From Haliclystus octoradiatus (lineage: Eukaryota; Cnidaria; Staurozoa; Stauromedusae; Haliclystidae), in contig OU744446.1 in assembly GCA_916610825.1 (NCBI GenBank), positions 20,841,223-20,905,222 on the forward strand: a stretch of 64,000 nt of DNA, written 5' to 3'. The position numbers were made by a program, and so were the translations under genes. Under the pieces are notes generated by a model. That model searched no databases, was not told the DNA's origin, and worked only from the letters and a program-made list of their open reading frames with translations. Positions 37,060 through 50,290 of this stretch are shown piece after piece; position 1 is the first letter of the stretch; the number at the start of each line of letters is the position of its first letter.

Positions 37060-37825
37060 TTAATTCCCAAAGGAATTCAAATTTTTCAAAAACAGCTCAA
37101 AATGACCTAAAACAATGCTTAATTCCCAAGGGAATTCGAATTTTTCAAAACCAGCTCAAAATGACCTCAAACAATGCTTAATTCCCAAGAAGATTCGAAT
37201 TTTTCAAAAACAGCTCAAAATGACCTAAAACAATGCTTAATTCCCAAGGGAATTCGAATTTTACAAAAACAGCTCAAAATGACCTAAAACAATGCTTAAT
37301 TCCCAAGGGAATTCGAATTTTTCAAAAACAGCTCAAAATGACCTAAAACAATGCTTAATTCCTAAGGGAATTCGAAATTTACAAAAACAGCTCAAAATGA
37401 CCTAAAACAATGCTTAATTCCCAAGGGAATTCGAATTTTTCAAAAACAGCTCAAAATAACCTAAAACAATGCTTAATTCCCAAGGGAATTCGAATTTTTC
37501 AAAAACAGCTCAAAATGACCTAAAACAATGCTTAATTCCCAAGGGAATTCGAATTTCACAAAAACAGCATAAAATGACATAAAACAATGCTTAATTCCCA
37601 AGGGAATTCGAATTTTACAAAAACATCTCAAAATGCCCTAAAACAATGCTTAATTCCCAAGGGAATTCGAATTTTTCAAAAACAGCTCAAAATGACCTAA
37701 AACAATGCTTAATACCCAAGGGAATTCGAATTTTACAAAATCAGCTCAAAATGACAAAAACAATGCTTAATTTCCAAGGGAATTCGAATTTCAGAAAAAC
37801 AGCTTAAAATGACTAAAAACAATGC

Positions 37826-37864
37826 TTTGTACCCTTGGGTATGAAAAATGAGAAAAAACAATGC
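37826..37864 (+). repeat. D unit 20 (A type)
   Basis: Copy of D 37021 at offset 805; leads into module X. The next D is 10.95 kb away. Confidence 0.93.
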
Positions 37865-39102
37865 TTAATTCCCAAAGGAATTCAAATTTTTCAAAAACAG
37901 CTCAAAATGACCTAAAACAATGCTTAATTCCCAAGGGAATTCGAATTTTTCAAAAACAGCTCAAAATGACCTAAAACAATGATTAATTCCCAAGGGAATT
38001 TGAATTTTTCAAAAACAGCTCAAAATGACCAAAAACAATGCCCAGTTCACAAGGGAATTCGAATTTTACAAAAACAGCTCAAAATGACCTAAAACAATGC
38101 TTAATTCCCAAGGGAATTCGAATTTTTCAAAAACAGCTCAAAATGACCTAAAACAATGCTTGATTCCCAAGGGAATTCGAATTTTACAAAAACAGCTCAA
38201 AATGACGTAAAACAATGCTTAATTCCCAAGGGAATTCGAATTTTACAAAATCAGCTCAAAATTACAAAAACAATGCTTAATTCCCAAGGGAATTCGAATT
38301 TTACAAAAACAGCTCAAAATGACCTAAAACAATGCTTAATTCCCAAGGAAATTCGAATTTTTCAAAAACAGCTCAAAATGACCTAAAACAATGCTTAATT
38401 CCCAAGGGAATTTGAATTTTTCAAAAACAGCTCAAAATGACCTAAAACAATGCTTAATTCCCAAGGGAATTCAAATTTTTCTAAAACAGCTCAAAATTAC
38501 CTAAAACAATGCTTAATTCCCAAGGGAATTTGAATTTTCCAAAAACAGCTCAAAATGACCAAAAACAATGCCCAGTTCCCAAGGGAATTCGAATTTAAAA
38601 AAAACAGCTCAAAATGACCTAAAACAATGCTTAATTCCCAAGGGAATTCGAATTTTTTAAAAACTGCTCAAAATGACTTAAAACAATGCTTAATTGCCAA
38701 GGGAATTCGAATTTTACAAAATCAGCTCAAAATGACAAAAACAATGCTTAATTCCCAAGGGAATTCGAATTTTACAAAAACAGCTCAAAATGACCTAAAA
38801 CAATGCTTAATTCCCAAGGGAATTCGAATTTTTCAAAAACAGCTCAAAAATGACCTAAAACAATGCTTAATTCCCAAGGGAATTTGAATTTTTCAAAAAC
38901 AGCTCAAAATGACCTAAAACAATGCTTAATTCCCAAGGGAATTCGAATTTTTCTAAAACAGCTCAAAATTACCTAAAACAATGCTTAATTCCCAAGGGAA
39001 TTTGAACTTTTCAAAAACAGCTCAAAATGACCAAAAACAATGCCCAGTTCCCAAGGGAATTCGAATTTTAAAAAAACAGCTCAAAATGACCTAAAACAAT
39101 GC
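37865..39102 (+). repeat. Module X, full copy after D 37826
   Basis: Offset 6387 from the 31.5-kb copy. It shares gacgtaaaac with the copies at 20.6 and 31.8 kb. The ttgccaag/ttag monomer has reverted to the common ttcccaag/ttcg form near 38224, and one extra A lies near 38850. Its terminal monomers, from 39103, start the 2005-bp duplication. Confidence 0.87.
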
Positions 39103-42100
39103 TTAATTCCCAAGGGAATTCGAATTTTTCAAAAACAGCTCAAAATGACCTAAAATAATGCTTAATTCCCAAGGGAATTCGAATTTTACAAAAACAGCTC
39201 AAAATGACTTAAAACAATGCTTAATTCCCAAGGGAATTCGAATTTTACAAAATCAGCTCAAAATGACAAAAACAATGCTTAATTCCCAAGGGAATTCTAA
39301 TTTTACAAAAACAGCTCAAAATTACCTAAAACAATGCTTAATTCCCAAGGGAATTCGAATTCTTCAAAAACAGCTCAAAATGACCTAAAACAATGCTTAA
39401 TTCCCAAGGGAATTCGAATTTTACAAAAACAGCTCAAAATGACCTAAAACAATGCTTAATTCCCAAGGGAATTCGAATTTTACAAAAACAGCTCAAAATG
39501 ACCTAAAACAATGCTTAATTCCCAAGGGAATTTGAATTTTTCAAAAACAGCTCAAAATGACCAAAAACAATGCCCAGTTCCCAAGGGAATTCGAATTTCA
39601 CAAAAACAGCATAAAATGACCTAAAACAATGCTTAATTCCCAAGGGAATTCGAATTTTACAAAATCAGCTCAAAATTACCTAAAACAATGCTTAATTCCC
39701 AAGGGAATTCGAATTTTTCAAAAACAGCTCAAAATGACCTAAAACAATGCTTAATTCCCAAGGGAATTCGAATTTTACAAAAACAGCTCAAAATGACCTA
39801 AAACAATGCTTAATTCACAAGGGAATTCGAACTTTTCAAAAACAGCTCAAAATGACCTTAAACAATGCTTAATACCCAAGGGAATTCGAATTTATCAAAA
39901 ACAGCTCAAAATGACCTAAAACAATTCTTAATTCCCAAGGGAATTCGAATTTTTCAAAAACAGCTCAAAATGACCTAAAACAATGCTTAATTCCCAAGGG
40001 AATTTGAATTTTTCAAAAACAGCTCAAAATCACCAAAAACAATGCCCAGTTCCCAAGGGAATTCGAATTTCACAAAAACAGCATAAAATGACATAAAACA
40101 ATGCTTAATTCCCAAGGGAATTCGAATTTTACAAAAACATCTCAAAATGCCCTAAAACAATGCTTAATTCCCAAGGGAATTCGAATTTTTCAAAAACAGC
40201 TCAAAATGACCTAAAACAATGCTTAATACCCAAGGGAATTCGAATTTTTCAAAAACAGCTCGAAATGACCTAAAACAATGCTTAATTCCCAAGGGAATTC
40301 GAATTTTTCAAAACCAGCTCAAAATGACCTCAAACAATGCTTAATTCCCAAGAAGATTCGAATTTTTCAAAAACAGCTCAAAATGACCTAAAACAATGCT
40401 TAATTCCCAAGGGAATTCGAATTTTACAAAAACAGCTCAAAATGACCTAAAACAATGCTTAATTCACAAGGGAATTCGAACTTTTCAAAAACAGCTCAAA
40501 ATGACCTTAAACAATGCTTAATACCCAAGGGAATTCGAATTTATCAAAAACAGCTCAAAATGACCTAAAACAATTCTTAATTCCCAAGGGAATTCGAATT
40601 TTTCAAAAACAGCTCAAAATGACCTAAAACAATGCTTAATTCCCAAGGGAATTTGAATTTTTCAAAAACAGCTCAAAATGACCAAAAACAATGCCCAGTT
40701 CCCAAGGGAATTCGAATTTCACAAAAACAGCATAAAATGACATAAAACAATGCTTAATTCCCAAGGGAATTCGAATTTTACAAAAACATCTCAAAATGCC
40801 CTAAAACAATGCTTAATTCCCAAGGGAATTCGAATTTTTCAAAAACAGCTCAAAATGACCTAAAACAATGCTTAATACCCAAGGGAATTCGAATTTTTCA
40901 AAAACAGCTCGAAATGACCTAAAACAATGCTTAATTCCCAAGGGAATTCGAATTTTTCAAAACCAGCTCAAAATGACCTCAAACAATGCTTAATTCCCAA
41001 GAAGATTCGAATTTTTCAAAAACAGCTCAAAATGACCTAAAACAATGCTTAATTCCCAAGGGAATTCGAATTTTACAAAAACAGCTCAAAATGACCTAAA
41101 ACAATGCTTAATTCCCAAGGGAATTCGAATTTTTCAAAAACAGCTCAAAATGACCTAAAATAATGCTTAATTCCCAAGGGAATTCGAATTTTACAAAAAC
41201 AGCTCAAAATGACTTAAAACAATGCTTAATTCCCAAGGGAATTCGAATTTTACAAAATCAGCTCAAAATGACAAAAACAATGCTTAATTCCCAAGGGAAT
41301 TCTAATTTTACAAAAACAGCTCAAAATTACCTAAAACAATGCTTAATTCCCAAGGGAATTCGAATTCTTCAAAAACAGCTCAAAATGACCTAAAACAATG
41401 CTTAATTCCCAAGGGAATTCGAATTTTACAAAAACAGCTCAAAATGACCTAAAACAATGCTTAATTCCCAAGGGAATTCGAATTTTACAAAAACAGCTCA
41501 AAATGACCTAAAACAATGCTTAATTCCCAAGGGAATTTGAATTTTTCAAAAACAGCTCAAAATGACCAAAAACAATGCCCAGTTCCCAAGGGAATTCGAA
41601 TTTCACAAAAACAGCATAAAATGACCTAAAACAATGCTTAATTCCCAAGGGAATTCGAATTTTACAAAAACAGCTCAAAATTACCTAAAACAATGCTTAA
41701 TTCCCAAGGGAATTCGAATTTTTCAAAAACAGCTCAAAATGACCTAAAACAATGCTTAATTCCCAAGGGAATTCGAATTTTACAAAAACAGCTCAAAATG
41801 ACCTAAAACAATGCTTAATTCACAAGGGAATTCGAACTTTTCAAAAACAGCTCAAAATGACCTTAAACAATGCTTAATACCCAAGGGAATTCGAATTTAT
41901 CAAAAACAGCTCAAAATGACCTAAAACAATTCTTAATTCCCAAGGGAATTCGAATTTTTCAAAAACAGCTCAAAATGACCTAAAACAATGCTTAATTCCC
42001 AAGGGAATTTGAATTTTTCAAAAACAGCTCAAAATCACCAAAAACAATGCCCAGTTCCCAAGGGAATTCGAATTTCACAAAAACAGCATAAAATGACATA

Positions 42101-43113
42101 AAACAATGCTTAATTCCCAAGGGAATTCGAATTTTACAAAAACATCTCAAAATGCCCTAAAACAATGCTTAATTCCCAAGGGAATTCGAATTTTTCAAAA
42201 ACAGCTCAAAATGACCTAAAACAATGCTTAATACCCAAGGGAATTCGAATTTTTCAAAAACAGCTCGAAATGACCTAAAACAATGCTTAATTCCCAAGGG
42301 AATTCGAATTTTTCAAAACCAGCTCAAAATGACCTCAAACAATGCTTAATTCCCAAGAAGATTCGAATTTTTCAAAAACAGCTCAAAATGACCTAAAACA
42401 ATGCTTAATTCCCAAGGGAATTCGAATTTTACAAAAACAGCTCAAAATGACCTAAAACAATGCTTAATTCACAAGGGAATTCGAACTTTTCAAAAACAGC
42501 TCAAAATGACCTTAAACAATGCTTAATACCCAAGGGAATTCGAATTTATCAAAAACAGCTCAAAATGACCTAAAACAATTCTTAATTCCCAAGGGAATTC
42601 GAATTTTTCAAAAACAGCTCAAAATGACCTAAAACAATGCTTAATTCCCAAGGGAATTTGAATTTTTCAAAAACAGCTCAAAATGACCAAAAAACAATGC
42701 CCAGTTCCCAAGGGAATTCGAATTTCACAAAAACAGCATAAAATGACATAAAACAATGCTTAATTCCCAAGGGAATTCGAATTTTACAAAAACATCTCAA
42801 AATGCCCTAAAACAATGCTTAATTCCCAAGGGAATTCGAATTTTTCAAAAACAGCTCAAAATGACCTAAAACAATGCTTAATACCCAAGGGAATTCGAAT
42901 TTTTCAAAAACAGCTCGAAATGACCTAAAACAATGCTTAATTCCCAAGGGAATTCGAATTTTTCAAAACCAGCTCAAAATGACCTCAAACAATGCTTAAT
43001 TCCCAAGAAGATTCGAATTTTTCAAAAACAGCTCAAAATGACCTAAAACAATGCTTAATTCCCAAGGGAATTCGAATTTTACAAAAACAGCTCAAAATGA
43101 CCTAAAACAATGC
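39103..43113 (+). repeat. 2005-bp tandem duplication (module X tail plus two E units)
   Basis: Units of about 39103-41107 and 41108-43113 match at offset 2005: aataatgc steps at 39158 and 41163, gaactttt at 39829/41834 and 40478/42483. The unit is 33 monomers of 59 plus one of 58. The second is one base longer because of an extra A near 42690. It holds the tail of module X, a link and two type E HOR units, so E HORs were amplified together with flanking sequence. Confidence 0.92.
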
Positions 43114-43172
43114 TTAATTCCCAAGGGAATTCGAATTTTTCAAAAACAGCTCAAAATGACCTAAAACAATGC

Positions 43173-44293
43173 TTAATTCCTAAGGGAATTCGAAATTTAC
43201 AAAAACAGCTCAAAATGACCTAAAACAATTCTTAATTCCCAAGGGAATTCAAATTTTTCAAAAACAGCTCAAAATGACCTAAAACAATGCTTAATTCCCA
43301 AGGGAATTTGAATTTTTCAAAAACAGCTCAAAATGACCAAAAACAATGCCCAGTTCCCAAGGGAATTCGAATTTCACAAAAACAGCATAAAATGACCTAA
43401 AACAATGCTTAATTCCCAAGGGAATTCGAATTTTACAAAATCAGCTCAAAATTACCTAAAACAATGCTTAATTCCCAAGGGAATTCGAATTTTTCAAAAA
43501 CAGCTCAAAATGACCTAAAACAATGCTTAATTCCCAAGGGAATTCGAATTTTACAAAAACAGCTCAAAATGACCTAAAACAATGCTTAATTCACAAGGGA
43601 ATTCGAACTTTTCAAAAACAGCTCAAAATGACCTTAAACAATGCTTAATACCCAAGGGAATTCGAATTTATCAAAAACAGCTCAAAATGACCTAAAACAA
43701 TTCTTAATTCCCAAGGGAATTCGAATTTTTCAAAAACAGCTCAAAATGACCTAAAACAATGCTTAATTCCCAAGGGAATTTGAATTTTTCAAAAACAGCT
43801 CAAAATGACCAAAAACAATGCCCAGTTCCCAAGGGAATTCGAATTTCACAAAAACAGCATAAAATGACATAAAACAATGCTTAATTCCCTTGGGAATTCG
43901 AATTTTACAAAAACATCTCAAAATGCCCTAAAACAATGCTTAATTCCCAAGGGAATTCGAATTTTTCAAAAACAGCTCAAAATGACCTAAAACAATGCTT
44001 AATACCCAAGGGAATTCGAATTTTTCAAAAACAGCTCGAAATGACCTAAAACAATGCTTAATTCCCAAGGGATTTCGAATTTTTCAAAACCAGCTCAAAA
44101 TGACCTCAAACAATGCTTAATTCCCAAGAAGATTCGAATTTTTCAAAAACAGCTCAAAATGACCTAAAACAATGCTTAATTCCCAAGGGAATTCGAATTT
44201 TACAAAAACAGCTCAAAATGACCTAAAACAATGCTTAATTCCCAAGGGAATTCGAATTTTTCAAAAACAGCTCAAAATGACCTAAAACAATGC
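43173..44293 (+). repeat. 19-mer HOR, unit 2
   Basis: Marker cores at 43192 and 44313, 1,121 bp apart. It is the 8393-bp-offset counterpart of 34780-35900 and shares its gggatttcg spelling (35678 and 44071). The matched segments extend over about 32715-36745 and 41108-45138. Confidence 0.92.
43883..43898. repeat. Monomer dyad with inverted spacer (TT for AA)
   Basis: The dyad reads AATTCCC-TT-GGGAATT, the exact reverse complement of the usual element. It is homologous to the TA palindrome at 35490. The same CCCTTGGG core occurs in every D unit. Confidence 0.95.
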
Positions 44294-45591
44294 TTAATTC
44301 CTAAGGGAATTCGAAATTTACAAAAACAGCTCAAAATGACCTAAAACAATTCTTAATTCCCAAGGGAATTCGAATTTTTCAAAAACAGCTCAAAATGACC
44401 TAAAACAATGCTTAATTCCCAAGGGAATTTGAATTTTTCAAAAACAGCTCAAAATGACCAAAAACAATGCCCAGTTCCCAAGGGAATTCGAATTTCACAA
44501 AAACAGCATAAAATGACATAAAACAATGCTTAATTCCCAAGGGAATTCGAATTTTACAAAAACTTCTCAAAATGCCCTAAAACAATGCTTAATTCCCAAG
44601 GGAATTCGAATTTTTCAAAAACAGCTCAAAATGACCTAAAACAATGCTTAATACCCAAGGGAATTCGAATTTTTCAAAAACAGCTCAAAATGACCTAAAA
44701 CAATGCTTAATTCCCAAGGGAATTCGAATTTTTCAAAAACAGCTCAAAATGACCTCAAACAATGCTTAATTCCCAAGAAGATTCGAATTTTTCAAAAACA
44801 GCTCAAAATGACCTAAAACAATGCTTAATTCCCAAGGGAATTCGAATTTTACAAAAACAGCTCAAAATGACCTAAAACAATGCTTAATTCCCAAGGGAAT
44901 TCGAATTTTTCAAAAACAGCTCAAAATGACCTAAAACAATGCTTAATTCCCAAGGGAATTCGAAATTTACAAAAACAGCTCAAAATGACCTAAAACAATG
45001 CTTAATTCCCAAGGGAATTCGAATTTTTCAAAAACAGCTCAAAATAACCTAAAACAATGCTTAATTCCCAAGGGAATTCGAATTTTTCAAAAACAGCTCA
45101 AAATGACCTAAAACAATGCTTAATTCCCAAGGGAATTTGAATTTTTCAAAAACAGCTCAAAATCACCAAAAACAATGCCCAGTTCCCAAGGGAATTCGAA
45201 TTTCACAAAAACAGCATAAAATGACATAAAACAATGCTTAATTCCCAAGGGAATTCGAATTTTACAAAAACATCTCAAAATGCCCTAAAACAATGCTTAA
45301 TTCCCAAGGGAATTCGAATTTTTCAAAAACAGCTCAAAATGACCTAAAACAATGCTTAATACCCAAGGGAATTCGAATTTTTCAAAAACAGCTCGAAATG
45401 ACCTAAAACAATGCTTAATTCCCAAGGGAATTCGAATTTTTCAAAACCAGCTCAAAATGACCTCAAACAATGCTTAATTCCCAAGAAGATTCGAATTTTT
45501 CAAAAACAGCTCAAAATGACCTAAAACAATGCTTAATTCCCAAGGGAATTCGAATTTTACAAAAACAGCTCAAAATGACCTAAAACAATGC
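44294..45591 (+). repeat. F unit, ataacc monomers and part of an E unit
   Basis: F marker cores at 44313 and 44962 (649 bp); the second has ttcccaag instead of ttcctaag, a mosaic of the marker and a common monomer. It is followed by ataacc as at the start of a C cassette, but returns through tttgaa/atcacc to E-type monomers and never reaches a D unit. Confidence 0.83.
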
Positions 45592-47420
45592 TTAATTCAC
45601 AAGGGAATTCGAACTTTTCAAAAACAGCTCAAAATGACCTTAAACAATGCTTAATACCCAAGGGAATTCGAATTTATCAAAAACAGCTCAAAATGACCTA
45701 AAACAATTCTTAATTCCCAAGGGAATTCGAATTTTTCAAAAACAGCTCAAAATGACCTAAAACAATGCTTAATTCCCAAGGGAATTTGAATTTTTCAAAA
45801 ACAGCTCAAAATGACCAAAAACAATGCCCAGTTCCCAAGGGAATTCGAATTTCACAAAAACAGCATAAAATGACATAAAACAATGCTTAATTCCCAAGGG
45901 AATTCGAATTTTACAAAAACATCTCAAAATGCCCTAAAACAATGCTTAATTCCCAAGGGAATTCGAATTTTTCAAAAACAGCTCAAAATGACCTAAAACA
46001 ATGCTTAATACCCAAGGGAATTCGAATTTTTCAAAAACAGCTCGAAATGACCTAAAACAATGCTTAATTCCCAAGGGAATTCGAATTTTTCAAAACCAGC
46101 TCAAAATGACCTCAAACAATGCTTAATTCCCAAGAAGATTCGAATTTTTCAAAAACAGCTCAAAATGACCTAAAACAATGCTTAGTTCCCAAGGGAATTC
46201 GAATTTTACAAAAACAGCTCAAAAAGACCTAAAACAATGCTTAATTCCCAAGGGAATTCGAATTTTTCAAAAACAGCTCAAAATGACCTAAAACAATGCT
46301 TAATTCCTAAGGGAATTCGAAATTTACAAAAACAGCTCAAAATGACCTAAAACAATTCTTAATTCCCAAGGGAATTCGAATTTTTCAAAAACAGCTCAAA
46401 ATGACCTAAAACAATGCTTAATTCCCAAGGGAATTTGAATTTTTCAAAAACAGCTCAAAATGACCAAAAACAATGCCCAGTTCCCAAGGGAATTCGAATT
46501 TCACAAAAACAGCATAAAATGACCTAAAACAATGCTTAATTCCCAAGGGAATTCGAATTTTACAAAATCAGCTCAAAATTACCTAAAACAATGCTTAATT
46601 CCCAAGGGAATTCGAATTTTTCAAAAACAGCTCAAAATGACCTAAAACAATGCTTAATTCCCAAGGGAATTCGAATTTTACAAAAACAGCTCAAAATGAC
46701 CTAAAACAATGCTTAATTCACAAGGGAATTCGAACTTTTCAAAAACAGCTCAAAATGACCTTAAACAATGCTTAATACCCAAGGGAATTCGAATTTATCA
46801 AAAACAGCTCAAAATGACCTAAAACAATTCTTAATTCCCAAGGGAATTCGAATTTTTCAAAAACAGCTCAAAATGACCTAAAACAATGCTTAATTCCCAA
46901 GGGAATTTGAATTTTTCAAAAACAGCTCAAAATGACCAAAAACAATGCCCAGTTCCCAAGGGAATTCGATTTTCACAAAAACAGCATAAAATGACATAAA
47001 ACAATGCTTAATTCCCAAGGGAATTCGAATTTTACAAAAACATCTCAAAATGCCCTAAAACAATGCTTAATTCCCAAGGGAATTCGAATTTTTCAAAAAC
47101 AGCTCAAAATGACCTAAAACAATGCTTAATACCCAAGGGAATTCGAATTTTTCAAAAACAGCTCGAAATGACCTAAAACAATGCTTAATTCCCAAGGGAT
47201 TTCGAATTTTTCAAAACCAGCTCAAAATGACCTCAAACAATGCTTAATTCCCAAGAAGATTCGAATTTTTCAAAAACAGCTCAAAATGACCTAAAACAAT
47301 GCTTAATTCCCAAGGGAATTCGAATTTTACAAAAACAGCTCAAAATGACCTAAAACAATGCTTAATTCCCAAGGGAATTCGAATTTTTCAAAAACAGCTC
47401 AAAATGACCTAAAACAATGC
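45592..47420 (+). repeat. Type E unit followed by 19-mer HOR unit 3
   Basis: The E core is at 45611 and the next at 46732, 1,121 bp later. The 19-mer runs 46300-47420. Private marks are ttagttccc at 46182, aaaaagacc near 46221 and a cgatttt variant at 46968. The first recurs at 50881 and 52710, the last at 53496 and 56661, which identifies later copies of this segment. Confidence 0.9.
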
Positions 47421-48128
47421 TTAATTCCTAAGGGAATTCGAAATTTACAAAAACAGCTCAAAATGACCTAAAACAATTCTTAATTCCCAAGGGAATTCGA
47501 ATTTTTCAAAAACAGCTCAAAATGACCTAAAACAATGCTTAATTCCCAAGGGAATTTGAATTTTTCAAAAACAGCTCAAAATGACCAAAAACAATGCCCA
47601 GTTCCCAAGGGAATTCGAATTTCACAAAAACAGCATAAAATGACATAAAACAATGCTTAATTCCCAAGGGAATTCGAATTTTACAAAAACTTCTCAAAAT
47701 GCCCTAAAACAATGCTTAATTCCCAAGGGAATTCGAATTTTTCAAAAACAGCTCAAAATGACCTAAAACAATGCTTAATACCCAAGGGAATTCGAATTTT
47801 TCAAAAACAGCTCAAAATGACCTAAAACAATGCTTAATTCCCAAGGGAATTCGAATTTTTCAAAACCAGCTCAAAATGACCTCAAACAATGCTTAATTCC
47901 CAAGAAGATTCGAATTTTTCAAAAACAGCTCAAAATGACCTAAAACAATGCTTAATTCCCAAGGGAATTCGAATTTTACAAAAACAGCTCAAAATGACCT
48001 AAAACAATGCTTAATTCCCAAGGGAATTCGAATTTTTCAAAAACAGCTCAAAATGACCTAAAACAATGCTTAATTCCTAAGGGAATTCGAAATTTACAAA
48101 AACAGCTCAAAATGACCTAAAACAATGC
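47421..48128 (+). repeat. Type F HOR unit
   Basis: Marker cores at 47440 and 48089. It has acttctc near 47690 and ctcaaaatg in the ataccc monomer, like other F units. It leads directly into a short C-D cassette. Confidence 0.88.
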
Positions 48129-48815
48129 TTAATTCCCAAGGGAATTCGAATTTTTCAAAAACAGCTCAAAATAACCTAAAACAATGCTTAATTCCCAAGG
48201 GAATTCGAATTTTTCAAAAACAGCTCAAAAGGACCTAAAACAATGCTTAATTCCCAAGGGAATTTGAATTTTTCAAAAACAGCTCAAAATGACCTAAAAC
48301 AATGCTTAATTCCCAAGGGAATTCGGATTTTACAAAAACAGCTCAAAATGACCTAAAACAATGCTTAATTCACAAGGGAATTCGAACTTTTCAAAAACAG
48401 CTCAAAATGACCTTAAACAATGCTTAATTCCAAAGGGAATTCGAATTTTTCAAAAACAGCTCAAAATGACCTAAAACAATGCTTAATTCCAAAGGGAATT
48501 CGAATTTTTCAAAAACAGCTCAAAATGACCTAAAACAATGCTTAATTCCCAAGGGAATTCGAATTTTTCAAAAACAGCTCAAAATGACCTAAAACAATGC
48601 TTAATTCCCAAGGGAATTCGAATTTTACAAAAACAGCTTAAACCGATCATAAACAATGCATAATTCCCAAGAGAATTCGAATTTTACAAAATCAGCTCAA
48701 AATGACAAAAACAATGCATAATTCCAAAGGGAATTCGAATTTCACAAAAACAGCTTAAAATGACTAAAAACAATGCTTTGTACCCTTGGGTATGAAAAAT
48801 GAGAAAAAACAATTC
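48129..48815 (+). repeat. C-D cassette, short form (11 monomers plus D)
   Basis: The first eleven monomers total 648 bp. Compared with the 14-monomer form, the ttctcaag, aattttac and cctgaaac monomers are missing after the gaactttt monomer, an in-register loss of 177 bp. The same short form is found at 54657, 57822 and 61751, so one deletion predates these duplications. D is at 48777. Confidence 0.9.
48777..48815 (+). repeat. D unit 21 (B type)
   Basis: Ends the first short C cassette; the monomer before it has ataattccaaag, unlike other copies. Confidence 0.93.
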
Positions 48816-50290
48816 TTAATTCCCAAGGGAATTCGAATTTTTCAAAAACAGCTCAAAATGACCTAAAACAATGCTTAATTCCCAAGGGAATTCGAATTTT
48901 TCAAAAACAGCTCAAAATGACCTAAAACAATGCTTAATTCCCAAGGGAATTCGAATTTTTCAAAAACATCTCAAAATGACCTAAAACAATGCTTAATTCC
49001 CAAGGGAATTTGAATTTATCAAAAAAAGCTCAAAATGACCAAAAACAATGCCCAGTTCCCAAGGGAATTCGAATTTTACAAAAACAGCGCAAAATGACCT
49101 AAAACAATGCTCAATTCACAAGGGAATTCGAATTTTTCAAAAACAGCTCAAAATGACCTAAAACAATGCTTAATTCCCAAGGGAATTCGAATTTTACAAA
49201 AACAGCTCAAAATGACCTAAAACAATGCTTAATTCCCAAGGGAATTTGAATTTTTCAAAAACAGCTCAAAATGACCAAAAACAATGCCCAGTTCCCAAGG
49301 GAATTCGAATTTCACAAAAACAGCATAAAATGACCTAAAACAATGCTTAATTCCCAAGGGAATTCGAATTTTACAAAATCAGCTCAAAATTACCTAAAAC
49401 AATGCTTAATTCCCAAGGGAATTCGAATTTTTCAAAAACAGCTCAAAATGACCTAAAACAATGCTTAATTCCCAAGGGAATTCGAATTTTTCAAAAACAG
49501 CTCAAAATGACCTAAAACAATGCTTAATTCCCAAGGGAATTTGAATTTTTCAAAAACAGCTCAAAATGACCAAAAACAATGCCCAGTTCCCAAGGGAATT
49601 CGAATTTCACAAAAACAGCATAAAATGACATAAAACAATGCTTAATTCCCAAGGGAATTCGAATTTTACAAAAACTTCTCAAAATGCCCTAAAACAATGC
49701 TTAATTCCCAAGGGAATTCGAATTTTTCAAAAACAGCTCAAAATGACCTAAAACAATGCTTAATACCCAAGGGAATTCGAATTTTTCAAAAACAGCTCAA
49801 AATGACCTAAAACAATGCTTAATTCCCAAGGGAATTTGAATTTTTCAAAAACAGCTCAAAATCACCAAAAACAATGCCCAGTTCCCAAGGGAATTCGAAT
49901 TTCACAAAAACAGCATAAAATGACATAAAACAATGCTTAATTCCCAAGGGAATTCGAATTTTACAAAAACATCTCAAAATGCCCTAAAACAATGCTTAAT
50001 TCCCAAGGGAATTCGAATTTTTCAAAAACAGCTCAAAATGACCTAAAACAATGCTTAATACCCAAGGGAATTCGAATTTTTCAAAAACAGCTCGAAATGA
50101 CCTAAAACAATGCTTAATTCCCAAGGGAATTCGAATTTTTCAAAACCAGCTCAAAATGACCTCAAACAATGCTTAATTCCCAAGAAGATTCGAATTTTTC
50201 AAAAACAGCTCAAAATGACCTAAAACAATGCTTAATTCCCAAGGGAATTCGAATTTTACAAAAACAGCTCAAAATGACCTAAAACAATGC
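48816..50290 (+). repeat. Post-D block and link back to E type
   Basis: Order as in the block at 29885, but the tttgaa monomer has a ttatc core with caaaaaaagctc near 49011. After attacc (49389) come tttgaa, cccag/gacat, acttctc and ataccc monomers, then tttgaa/atcacc at 49861, from which the segment matches 45162 onward at offset 4699. Confidence 0.83.

Larger units (their letters stand above)
36330..37939 (+). repeat. 805-bp tandem duplication with two A-type D units
   Basis: Units of about 36330-37134 and 37135-37939 match at offset 805: caagaag at 36381 and 37186, D at 37021 and 37826. Each passes from caagaag through the gaaattt marker, ataacc, a tttcac/gcataaaatgacat monomer, acatctc and ataccc. 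Near 36901 and 37706 the ataccc monomer switches to the 58-bp aaaatcag/gacaaaaac core, followed by tttcag and D. At 36727-36750 in the first unit a tttgaa monomer is fused to the tttcac core. These are the only A-type D units right of 21 kb. Confidence 0.88.

Noticed and set aside
1907-41393. Recurrent open frames of 60 to 86 codons starting at the ATG of caatgc
   Set aside because: They are translations of the satellite itself. They arise where 58-bp or variant monomers shift the frame past the monomer's TAA and TGA, they end at the same monomer stops, and they recur only because the DNA repeats. There is no ribosome-site, promoter or codon-bias evidence.
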